In this document: in pieces, positions 1-6,961 of the stretch
Numbering within the stretch: position 1 is the first letter of the stretch
Layout of the letters: each line of letters starts with the position of its first letter
Source of the DNA: Chloroflexota bacterium
GTDB lineage: Bacteria; Chloroflexota; Dehalococcoidia; Tepidiformales; Tepidiformaceae
Assembly (NCBI GenBank): GCA_963169135.1
Contig: CAUJEQ010000027.1
Location: 1-11,639, forward strand
Direction of reading: 5' to 3'
Length of the DNA: 11,639 bases
Translations under genes and position numbers: made by a program
Notes under the pieces: generated by a model
The model's input: the letters and a program-made list of their open reading frames with translations, nothing else
What the model was told of the DNA's origin: nothing
Database searches by the model: none

Positions 1-65
1 TCGACCAGCGCCTCGCGGTCAGGGACCACGGCCGACGAGATCTGCAGGAACTCGATGGTGTTCAT
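1..65 (-). CDS. Acyl-CoA synthetase-like (AMP-binding) protein, N-terminus only
   Basis: Only the first 21 codons are inside the window; the gene continues past position 1. The readable N-terminus is MNTIEFLQISSAVVPDREAL. A short 'xxFL.iSSa.vPdREAL' opening is typical of fatty-acyl-CoA ligases of the AMP-forming ANL superfamily, which activate carboxylic acids to acyl-CoA using ATP. The ATG at 65 has a purine-rich GGAGA a few bases upstream (on the minus strand) and a good -10 box about 40 bases upstream, so the start is well supported. The gene is divergent from the DUF503 gene. The function rests on about 20 residues and no catalytic motif (P-loop, A-core motifs) is visible, so the family call is tentative even though the gene itself is convincing. 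Confidence 0.55.
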   Translation of the reverse strand, partial: MNTIEFLQISSAVVPDREALV

Positions 66-105
66 TGATTCTCCGGTAGTTGGCGTAGGGAACGTTTGTG
101 GCCGA

Positions 106-111
106 ATTCTA
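106..111 (-). promoter_or_regulatory. Probable -10 box of the leftward acyl-CoA synthetase-like gene
   Basis: On the minus strand the hexamer TAGAAT matches the TATAAT consensus at five of six positions. A start site about seven bases downstream would give a leader of roughly 34 nt containing the GGAGA ribosome binding site before the ATG at 65. No strong -35 is visible; the best candidate 17-18 bp upstream (TTCGCC) is poor. Confidence 0.45.
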
Positions 112-224
112 CCGGATGCGCGATAGTTGGGCGAACGTGAACGACGACGCGGCGCCCCCGGGCACCATCACCCGAACGCGCTTTCGTGAATCACCTGCGA
201 TCCGAACTGACGCCAGGGGCGGGA

Positions 225-249
225 ATCGTCAGTCGTCAATCGTCGATCG
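225..249 (+). repeat. Short heptad tandem repeat upstream of the DUF503 gene
   Basis: Three and a half tandem copies of a 7-base unit are read directly: ATCGTCA, GTCGTCA, ATCGTCG, ATCG. The array ends ten bases before the DUF503 start codon, where a ribosome binding site or operator would lie. It is short and may be chance in GC-rich DNA. Confidence 0.4.
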
Positions 250-258
250 AAAGTCCCC

Positions 259-546
259 ATGACTGTCGCCGTCCTCCGTGTCCACCTCCGCCTCCCCTCG
301 CGCACCCTGAAAGAGAAGCGGGCCATCGTGAAGTCCGTGGTCGAGCGCCTCCGCAACCGCTTCAACGCATCCGTCGCGGAAGTCGAGGCACTGGATACCG
401 TGAGTGCCGCGGTCATCGGCGCCTGCGTCGTGTCGAACAGCTCACGCCACGCCGATGAGCAAGCCCGGGCTATCGCCGCCGCCGTCGAGGAATGGCGGCT
501 CGACGCGGAGGTCGTCGACGTGGAAATCGAACTGATCCAGGTCTGA
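259..546 (+). CDS. DUF503 family protein (YlxP-like)
   Basis: This 95-residue protein matches the DUF503/YlxP pattern along its whole length. It opens with a beta strand (VAVLRVHLRLP), followed by the hallmark 'TLKEKRAIVKSVVERLRNRF' block at about residues 16-35, then 'NASVAEVEALD' and 'AAVIGACVVSNSSRH' at about 51-65, and ends in a short beta strand (VDVEIELIQV). Family members are small alpha/beta proteins, often found near nusA-infB-rbfA translation genes and suspected to act in ribosome biogenesis or RNA binding, but the biochemical role is unsettled. Here the neighbour downstream is hrcA, 114 bp away and behind its own promoter, so it is probably not part of the heat-shock operon. The ribosome binding site is weak (GAAAG before the ATG). 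Length fits the family. Confidence 0.85.
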   Translation: MTVAVLRVHLRLPSRTLKEKRAIVKSVVERLRNRFNASVAEVEALDTVSAAVIGACVVSNSSRHADEQARAIAAAVEEWRLDAEVVDVEIELIQV

Positions 547-571
547 ACTCCTCCCGGGGGCTGGTCCTGCT

Positions 572-600
572 TTTCCAGCGCTCACCGGCTTTGGTACACT
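572..600 (+). promoter_or_regulatory. Promoter of the hrcA-grpE-dnaK operon (extended -10)
   Basis: The -35 candidate is TTTCCA (572-577). After a 17-bp spacer comes TACACT (595-600), preceded by TG plus one base, which makes an extended -10. Each hexamer matches four of six consensus bases. The predicted start near 607 places the CIRCE operator directly in the first transcribed bases, the classical arrangement for sigma-A/CIRCE heat-shock operons. Confidence 0.6.
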
Positions 601-612
601 GAACCAGGCGTC

Positions 613-639
613 TTAGCACTCGCCGCTCCGGAGTGCTAA
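613..639 (+). promoter_or_regulatory. CIRCE operator (HrcA binding site)
   Basis: This is a perfect inverted repeat TTAGCACTC - nine bases - GAGTGCTAA, identical to the CIRCE consensus in both half-sites and in the spacer length. It lies between the predicted transcription start and hrcA. HrcA dimers bind CIRCE and repress the operon. On heat shock GroEL is titrated away, HrcA loses activity and repression is lifted. The element can also form a stem in the 5' leader RNA. Confidence 0.97.
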
Positions 640-660
640 ACTGCCAGAGTAGGGTTGATA

Positions 661-1701
661 ATGCCATTGTCAGATCGCCGCGCGCGCATCCTCGCCCTCA
701 TCGTCGATGACTTCGTCGGCTCGGCTCAGCCCGTCGGCTCGCAGTCGCTTGTGGAGCGCCACCAGCTCGGCCTTTCGAGCGCGACCGTCCGCAACGAGAT
801 GGCCGCCCTCGAAGACGAAGGCATGATCACCCATCCGCACACTTCCGCCGGCCGCATTCCCAGCCACCGCGGCTATCGCTACTACGTCTCGAGCCTCATG
901 CCCGAACGCAACCTCAGCCAGCAGGAACAGTTCACCATTCTTCACCAGTTCCACCAGGTCTCCCGCGACCTGGAGGAGTGGGTCGGGCTGGCCGCCAGCG
1001 TGCTCGCCAACCACATGCACAACGTCGCCCTCGTCACCCAGCCGCGGCTCATCGAAGTCCGGCTCAAGCACCTCCAGCTCGTGGAACTGCTCGAGAACCG
1101 GGCCCTGCTGGTCGCTGTCACCAACGACAGTGGCGTGCACCAGCGCACCGTCGACTTTTCCGTGGCCGTCCACCAGGACCAGCTCTCCCGCCTGGCCGCG
1201 AAACTCAATGCCGAGTTCGGCGGCAAGACTGCCGGCGAACTCTCCACGCGAGACAGCAGCGAGCCTCTCGGTCAGGCCGAAGCGGCCGTGGTCGCCGCGC
1301 TGACCGATATGTTGCTCAAGGAACAGGCTGCTCAGGTCGACGCGCCCATTGTCGAAGGTGTCCGCGAGATGCTCCGCCAGCCCGAGTTCGGCCAGAGCGA
1401 CCGCATGCTCGACACCCTCGACGCCGTCGAGGAGCGCAAGCTCCGCGGAGCCATCCCGGCAGACGCGCTCGCTCAACCAGGCGTCGCCGTCGTGATCGGC
1501 GACGAAAACCGCGAAGGCCCCTACCAGGACATGAGCTTCGTGCTCGCCCGCTACGGACCAGCCGGCGGCGCCGGCGGCATCGTCGGCCTCCTCGGTCCCA
1601 CGCGCATGCAGTACGGCGATGCCGTCGCCCACGTCCGCTACGTGAGCGATGTGCTCACCGAACTCATCCGCGAGTTCTATGGCGACTCCGACTCAACCTG
1701 A
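661..1701 (+). CDS. hrcA: Heat-inducible transcription repressor HrcA
   Basis: This protein of 346 residues is the usual HrcA length. The N-terminal winged-helix region carries the family signature 'SSATVRNEMAALEDEGMI' (about residues 40-57) followed by 'HTSAGRIPSHRGYRYYV'. The middle and C-terminal parts (GAF-like dimerisation domain) include 'VLANHMHNVALVTQP' and a C-terminal 'GGIVGLLGPTRMQYGDAVAHVRYV' stretch. HrcA represses class I heat-shock genes by binding CIRCE; a perfect CIRCE lies 21 bp upstream, so autorepression is expected. The ATG at 661 is chosen over an in-frame TTG six bases earlier because the AGTAGGG ribosome binding site (648-654) abuts that TTG but sits at a normal six-base distance from the ATG. 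The grpE gene follows 63 bp downstream on the same transcript. Confidence 0.97.
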   Translation: MPLSDRRARILALIVDDFVGSAQPVGSQSLVERHQLGLSSATVRNEMAALEDEGMITHPHTSAGRIPSHRGYRYYVSSLMPERNLSQQEQFTILHQFHQVSRDLEEWVGLAASVLANHMHNVALVTQPRLIEVRLKHLQLVELLENRALLVAVTNDSGVHQRTVDFSVAVHQDQLSRLAAKLNAEFGGKTAGELSTRDSSEPLGQAEAAVVAALTDMLLKEQAAQVDAPIVEGVREMLRQPEFGQSDRMLDTLDAVEERKLRGAIPADALAQPGVAVVIGDENREGPYQDMSFVLARYGPAGGAGGIVGLLGPTRMQYGDAVAHVRYVSDVLTELIREFYGDSDST

Positions 1702-1764
1702 GCGGGCAATCGAGAAAAAGACCAGGCCAGTGGTCATCGGCCAACGGCCTTCATGGAGGTGGAT

Positions 1765-2325
1765 ATGGTGGACGAAAGCGACGAACGCATCGTGGATAAG
1801 CGCGCCGCATCGCGCATGCGGGACGGCCAGGATCAGCCCGCCGAAACCCCGCCGGACGGCGAGACCGAGGGCGTGTCCGAGCTCGAAGCCGAGCGCGAAA
1901 AAGCCGACACGTATTACAAGAACTGGCAGCGCACGGCCGCCGACTTCATCAACTTCAAGCGGCGTGTCGAACAAGAACGGGGCGAAATGGCGCGGCTGAC
2001 CAATGCCGCCTTCGTCATCAACGTGCTCCCGGTCTACGACGACCTCGACCGCGCGGTTGCCTCGGTCGATTCCACCATGGCCGGGCTCAACTGGGTCCAG
2101 GGGGTGGTCAACATCCACCACAAGTTCAACCGCCTCCTCGAGGCGATGGGCGTGGCCGAAATCGCGGCCGAAAACGAAACCTTCGATCCGGCCCGCCACG
2201 AAGCGGTCGGCCGCCAGCCGGGTGAAGAAGGCAAGGTGCTCCACGTGGTCCAGAAGGGCTACGAACTGCAGGGCAAAGTCATTCGCCCGGCCATGGTCAT
2301 CGTCGGCGAGGCCGCCGATGGATAA
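1765..2325 (+). CDS. grpE: Nucleotide exchange factor GrpE
   Basis: GrpE is the nucleotide exchange factor that releases ADP from DnaK. The 186-residue protein has an acidic, disordered N-terminus, then a long coiled coil (about residues 35-70: ELEAEREKADTYYKNWQRTA, FINFKRRVEQE), and a compact C-terminal beta domain with 'FDPARHEAVGRQPGEEGKV' and 'GYELQGKVIRPAMVIVG', which match the GrpE signature. The ATG at 1765 is preferred: a strong GGAGGTG lies at 1755-1761, and an earlier in-frame ATG at 1753 has nothing upstream that resembles a ribosome binding site and itself overlaps the GGAGGT. A GTG at 1768 is a possible alternative. The gene lies between hrcA and dnaK in the common order and is expected to share the CIRCE-controlled transcript. 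Confidence 0.95.
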   Translation: MVDESDERIVDKRAASRMRDGQDQPAETPPDGETEGVSELEAEREKADTYYKNWQRTAADFINFKRRVEQERGEMARLTNAAFVINVLPVYDDLDRAVASVDSTMAGLNWVQGVVNIHHKFNRLLEAMGVAEIAAENETFDPARHEAVGRQPGEEGKVLHVVQKGYELQGKVIRPAMVIVGEAADG

Positions 2326-2346
2326 CCGGCCCTCAACAACAACACC

Positions 2347-2367
2347 GGGGCCCGCCCAGGGCTCCCC
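2347..2367 (+). promoter_or_regulatory. Hairpin in the grpE-dnaK intergenic leader
   Basis: GGGGCCC (2347-2353) and GGGCTCCCC (2359-2367) can pair around a five-base loop (GCCCA), with a two-base bulge. The flanks are unusually rich in A and C (CAACAACAACACC before, TACACCACCACACACC after) and would be single-stranded. No U-tract follows, so it is unlikely to be a terminator; an RNA processing or stability site ahead of dnaK is possible. Confidence 0.45.
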
Positions 2368-2421
2368 TACACCACCACACACCGCCAGCGGCTCGAAGCC
2401 CGCGGCGAACAGGAGTGACAC

Positions 2422-4323
<1,902 letters not shown>

Positions 4324-4342
4324 CGAACTGGCGCCAGTGCAG

Positions 4343-4375
4343 GGTGAGGGCCGGCCGGTACCGGCCGCCCTCACC
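4343..4375 (+). terminator. GC-rich hairpin closing the dnaK operon
   Basis: GGTGAGGG at the left pairs with CCCTCACC at the right, and the inner bases continue the stem (GGCCGGT/ACCGGCC) with one bulged base, giving about 16 base pairs. It begins 20 bases after the dnaK stop. No run of T follows, so it may be a weak intrinsic terminator or an mRNA-end stabiliser. A perfect 12-bp palindrome, ACTGGCGCCAGT (4327-4338), lies between the stop codon and this stem. Confidence 0.65.
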
Positions 4376-4382
4376 ATCTGGC

Positions 4383-4412
4383 CGTAGCATCGCTCAGGCC
4401 GAGTGCTACGAT
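4383..4412 (+). promoter_or_regulatory. dps promoter overlapped by a degenerate CIRCE-like inverted repeat
   Basis: CGTAGCA (4383-4389) and TGCTACG (4404-4410) form perfect 7-bp arms separated by 14 bases. The right half, GAGTGCTAC (4401-4409), matches the CIRCE half-site GAGTGCTAA at eight of nine positions. The left half keeps TAGCA but the total spacing is one base shorter than in true CIRCE. Overlapping it is an extended -10, TG-C-TACGAT (4404-4412), predicting a start near 4419 and a short leader with GGAGG (4427-4431). No good -35 is visible; GTAGCA (4384-4389) is in the right place but weak. Confidence 0.45.
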
Positions 4413-4437
4413 CGTCACCGCCCCATGGAGGCACAGA

Positions 4438-4908
4438 ATGAAGATAGACATCGGGATCAGCGCGGCCTCGCGCGAAGAAATTGCGGGCGGGCTCTCGCGA
4501 GTGCTCGCCGATACGTACACGCTCTATCTGAAGAGCCACAACTTCCACTGGAACGTCAGCGGCCCAATGTTCCAGACCCTGCACCTCATGTTCGAGCAGC
4601 ACTACAACGAGCTTGCCCTGGCTGTGGACGAGCTCGCTGAGCGCATTCGCGCACTGGGCTTCCCGGCGCCCGGCACCTACCGCCAGTTCGCGGAGCTCGC
4701 CTCGATCAAGGAAGACGTGGGTGTACCTGCTGCGACGGACATGATCCGGCTCCTTGTCGATGGGCACGAGACGGTGGCCCGCACCGCCCGCGAAGTCTTC
4801 AAGGTCGCTGAAGCGGCGAACGACCAGCCGACCTGCGACCTTCTGACGCAGCGTATGCAGGTCCACGAGAAGACAGCCTGGATGCTTCGGAGCCTGCTCG
4901 AAGCATAG
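4438..4908 (+). CDS. dps: Dps-type DNA-binding / ferroxidase mini-ferritin
   Basis: The 156-residue protein has the four-helix ferritin-like fold of Dps, which assembles as a 12-mer, oxidises Fe(II) with hydrogen peroxide and stores iron, protecting DNA. The inter-subunit ferroxidase ligands are present with canonical spacing: His37, His49, Glu53, Asp64 and Glu68 (steps of 12, 4, 11 and 4, as in E. coli Dps). The motif HNFHWNVSGPMFQTLHLMFE is diagnostic. The N-terminus is short and lacks an obvious Lys-rich DNA-binding tail, so direct DNA binding is uncertain. The GGAGG (4427-4431) lies six bases before the ATG. It sits just downstream of the dnaK hairpin and has its own likely promoter within a CIRCE-like repeat. 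An unknown small gene and a ZIP transporter follow. Confidence 0.95.
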   Translation: MKIDIGISAASREEIAGGLSRVLADTYTLYLKSHNFHWNVSGPMFQTLHLMFEQHYNELALAVDELAERIRALGFPAPGTYRQFAELASIKEDVGVPAATDMIRLLVDGHETVARTAREVFKVAEAANDQPTCDLLTQRMQVHEKTAWMLRSLLEA

Positions 4909-4972
4909 GCCACCCCGGATCGTTGTAGGATGCTGGCGTGTCCGGCCCGCAGAAGTGCCGGCGAGGGACGCT

Positions 4973-5224
4973 ATGCAACCACCGTATCTGTTGAACGCCG
5001 AGACAGCACTCAAGGCGTGCACACGAGGCGAACTCGAGTCACTCGCGCTCGCTTTTGCCCGTAGCCATGCCATCGCCTGCGAGCTCGTTGGAGAGGAAAA
5101 GCCAGACCACGTCGACCCCCGCGAAGTCGAGCGGCGGATCGAGCATCTCGACCGCGAGGCACTCATCGAGATGCTGGCACCGCTGGCCGCAGTGGCGGCA
5201 ATGGTGAACCCGGGCGCCGCGTAG
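4973..5224 (+). CDS. Uncharacterised 83-residue protein between dps and a ZIP transporter
   Basis: I do not recognise this protein. Start: GAGGG (4963-4967) lies five bases before the ATG at 4973, so this is preferred over an in-frame GTG at 4955. The protein looks mostly helical and soluble. Helical stretches at about residues 9-37 and 50-66 flank a charged turn (GEEKPDHVDPRE), and the C-terminal 20 residues are hydrophobic and Ala-rich (MLAPLAAVAAMV) without being a convincing membrane span. Two similar segments, 'TRGELESLALAFA' (17-29) and 'DREALIEMLAPLAA' (60-73), hint at an internal repeat. Cys16, Cys36 and His32, His46, His58 are possible metal ligands, but this is speculation. It lies 64 bp after dps, with a weak TAGGAT -10-like box (4926-4931), and 74 bp before the ZIP gene; co-transcription with dps is likely. 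Confidence 0.7.
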   Translation: MQPPYLLNAETALKACTRGELESLALAFARSHAIACELVGEEKPDHVDPREVERRIEHLDREALIEMLAPLAAVAAMVNPGAA

Positions 5225-5298
5225 GCCATGGAGCTCCTCGCGGCCCAGCTGCTGTGCCTGGCACATCGTTCGTTCGAACAAAGCGGCCGGAATGCCGG

Positions 5299-6036
5299 AT
5301 GACAACGCTTGCCTGGATCGTGGCGGGTGGCCTGGCCATGTCGGCAATCGCCCTGAGCGGCGCGATTACCATACTCCTGCCACCACGGTGGCTCGATCGG
5401 CTGATCAACCCACTGGTCGCGATCGCCGCCGGTTCACTCTTCGGCGGCGCGTTCTTCCACATGCTGCCCGAAGCGGTCGACCACATCGGCAACGAGTTGC
5501 CCGTCTATGGGTCGCTGGCGGCAGGGTTCGTTACGTTCTTCCTGCTCGAACAGTTCTTGCACTGGCACCATTCGCATCGCGTCATCGTCGAACATCAGCC
5601 GCTCGGCTACCTGATCTTGCTGGCCGATGGCTTGCACAACCTCCTCGGCGGAATCGCCGTTGCCGGCACGTTTCTCATCGACGCCCGGGTGGGGGTTGTA
5701 ACGTGGTTCGTCGCCGCGGCACACGAAGTGCCGCAGGAACTCGGTGACTTTGGCATCCTCGTGAGCCGCGGCTGGGGCAAGCGGGAAGCGCTCATCTACA
5801 ACCTGCTCTCGGGGCTGGCGTTCCTCGTAGGGGCGCTACTTGCCTACGCTGCCTCGGGAGCGCTCGACATCGACCTGCTCATCCCGTTCGCGGCCGGGAA
5901 CTTCATCTACATCGCCAGCAGTGACCTGATGCCAGAACTCCGCCTGCCCCTCTCGCTGCGCGAGAAACTCTCGCTCACGGGGCTCTTCGCCATCTCCCTC
6001 GCCGGCCTCTACGCCCTCGCTGCCTCGCAGCGATAG
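5299..6036 (+). CDS. ZIP family divalent metal transporter
   Basis: This is an integral membrane protein of 245 residues with about seven or eight predicted hydrophobic spans, of the ZIP (SLC39/ZupT) family, which moves Zn(II), Fe(II) or related ions into the cytoplasm. The metal-site motifs in the central helices are present: 'ADGLHNLLGGIAV' (Asp110, His113, Asn114) and 'AAHEVPQELGDFGIL' (His142, Glu143, Gln146, Glu147, Asp150). A His-rich loop (HWHHSH, residues 88-93) precedes them, as is usual for the variable loop of the family. The ATG at 5299 starts directly before the first membrane segment. An in-frame GTG at 5254 would add 15 residues without hydrophobic character and neither start has a strong ribosome binding site. 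Metal specificity cannot be read from sequence. Position after dps suggests a metal-homeostasis role. Confidence 0.9.
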   Translation: MTTLAWIVAGGLAMSAIALSGAITILLPPRWLDRLINPLVAIAAGSLFGGAFFHMLPEAVDHIGNELPVYGSLAAGFVTFFLLEQFLHWHHSHRVIVEHQPLGYLILLADGLHNLLGGIAVAGTFLIDARVGVVTWFVAAAHEVPQELGDFGILVSRGWGKREALIYNLLSGLAFLVGALLAYAASGALDIDLLIPFAAGNFIYIASSDLMPELRLPLSLREKLSLTGLFAISLAGLYALAASQR

Positions 6037-6081
6037 GGCGCCGCCGGCAGAGGCTCGAGTCCGGGCGCGAAAACCGGCCCC

Positions 6082-6357
6082 CTAACCGTCCAGGGCGCTC
6101 CGCTCCAGTGTTTCCAGGACCGCAGTGCGCCGGTCGATCCCCGCCAGTGCGGCCTCCAGCCGATCAAGGCGTCGTGCGAGATCGAGCAGCTGGCCAGCCG
6201 CGTTGATCGCGCCCTCGTGTTCCTCCGGGTGCATTCCCCTCCCGGCCAGCGCCTCCATCACGGCCAGCCGCTCGTTGAGCTGTTCTGCCCGCCGTTCGAC
6301 ATCACCAAGGCGCTCTCCGAGCTGTTCAAGCAGGGTTTCGGGCTTTGCTGTGGTCAT
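6082..6357 (-). CDS. Small coiled-coil protein of unknown function
   Basis: No known family was recognised. The 91-residue protein is almost entirely helical, with heptad patterns of Leu/Ala over two stretches: about residues 9-36 (LLEQLGERLGDVERRAEQLN, ERLAVME) and 51-86 (INAAGQLLDLARRLDRLEAA, then DRRTAVLETLERS). A short Gly/Pro/His-containing break (GRGMHPEEHEG) separates them. It has no signal peptide, membrane span or cysteine, so a cytoplasmic homo- or hetero-oligomer such as a helical hairpin is likely. The start is very well supported: on the minus strand AGGAGGGAG precedes the ATG, with AGGAGG seven bases upstream. It converges on the ZIP gene (45 bp between stops) and has no co-directional neighbour, so it appears to be transcribed alone. 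No strong promoter was found upstream. Confidence 0.75.
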   Translation of the reverse strand: MTTAKPETLLEQLGERLGDVERRAEQLNERLAVMEALAGRGMHPEEHEGAINAAGQLLDLARRLDRLEAALAGIDRRTAVLETLERSALDG

Positions 6358-6697
6358 GACGCTCCCTCCTGTCCATGGCGACGACTAACCTGGCGCCCCA
6401 TCGCGGCCGGTGTCGCCCTGTCTCAATCCCCGCCGCACATAGCCTAAGGCCACGCCCCGGGACCACACGACGGCTGATGGATCCGGGATCTGATGCCCAT
6501 CCGGGCGCGAAGCGGGGCTGCTCCGGTGCCTTCGCTCCAGCGCCGCCCTTGCCCCGGGGATGCACCCCCCAAATCTCATCCGAGGCGCGCCAGGGATGGC
6601 GCGCTGCTGCGGTCAACCCCCGAACACCGCCCCGCCCCGCCCCACCTTGCTGACAGCAGGGTTCCCCAGCTTTCTGGGTTTCTGGTAAACTGGGCCC
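6358..6697. other. 340-base intergenic region with no supported gene
   Basis: This divergent gap separates the coiled-coil gene (leftward) from the toxin-antitoxin operon (rightward). Reading frames here are Pro/Arg-rich and lack start signals, so none is accepted as a gene. Contents: the coiled-coil gene's ribosome binding site at 6362-6370; inverted arms GCGAAG (6507-6512) and CTTCGC (6530-6535), which could fold into a hairpin; a GGCGCGCC palindrome near 6583; an odd-length palindrome TGCTGACAGCA (6648-6658); and the octamer array plus promoter at the right end. No tRNA, T-box motif or known riboswitch core was recognised. Confidence 0.6.
6671..6694 (+). promoter_or_regulatory. Leaderless promoter and tandem octamers of the toxin-antitoxin operon
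   Basis: Three 8-base units stand in tandem: TTTCTGGG (6671-6678), TTTCTGGT (6679-6686), AAACTGGG (6687-6694). The second and third contain an extended -10, TG-G-TAAACT (6683-6691). Transcription should then start about seven bases later, at or next to the ATG (6698), giving a leaderless mRNA; no Shine-Dalgarno is present. CCCAG/CTGGG arms (6665-6669 and 6674-6678) add an inverted element. Ribbon-helix-helix antitoxins commonly bind such repeated short sites over their own promoter. Confidence 0.6.
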
Positions 6698-6961
6698 ATG
6701 AAGACGACGGTCGAACTCCCTGATGACCTCATCACGGCGATCAAGATCCGGGCCGTGAGTGAGGGCCGCAGACTGAAGGACCTCATCCCCGAACTGCTGC
6801 GAAAGGGCCTCGAGTCCGAAGACGGGCCCCGGAAGGCCGATCGCCGGGTGCAGTTCCCGTTGATCCGCACCGCCCACCGTGCCTCGCCCGAGGAGGAACT
6901 CACTCCGGAACGCGTTGCCGAGATTCTCCTCGAGCAGGAAGTCGAGGCGCTCGCCCGTTGA
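6698..6961 (+). CDS. VapB-like ribbon-helix-helix antitoxin
   Basis: The 87-residue protein starts with a ribbon-helix-helix DNA-binding domain: strand 'MKTTVELPDDLITAIKIRA' followed by 'VSEGRRLKDLIPELLRKGL' (about residues 1-39), typical of VapB/CopG-type antitoxins. The remaining C-terminal half is charged and probably disordered alone, the part that wraps the toxin in this class. It would neutralise the PIN-domain ribonuclease encoded next and autorepress the operon. The next gene starts within its stop codon (TTGA overlap), a strong sign of translational coupling. No ribosome binding site precedes the ATG; an extended -10 ends six bases before it, so translation is probably leaderless. 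The assignment as antitoxin rests on fold pattern plus gene order. Confidence 0.85.
   Translation: MKTTVELPDDLITAIKIRAVSEGRRLKDLIPELLRKGLESEDGPRKADRRVQFPLIRTAHRASPEEELTPERVAEILLEQEVEALAR

Noticed and set aside
655..657. TTG as the start of hrcA
   Set aside because: The AGTAGGG ribosome binding site directly abuts it, whereas the ATG six bases later has normal spacing and a family-like N-terminus.
670..1632. Open frame antisense to hrcA
   Set aside because: It mirrors hrcA codons, shows no family resemblance and has no start signal.
6507..6535. GCGAAG/CTTCGC hairpin as a structured RNA (SRP RNA or T-box)
   Set aside because: Neither the conserved SRP RNA apical motif nor the T-box antiterminator sequence is present; the arms are only six bases.
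6375..6877. Open frames on both strands in the 6358-6697 gap
   Set aside because: They encode Pro/Arg/Gly-rich sequences with no ribosome binding site and run into genuine genes out of frame.
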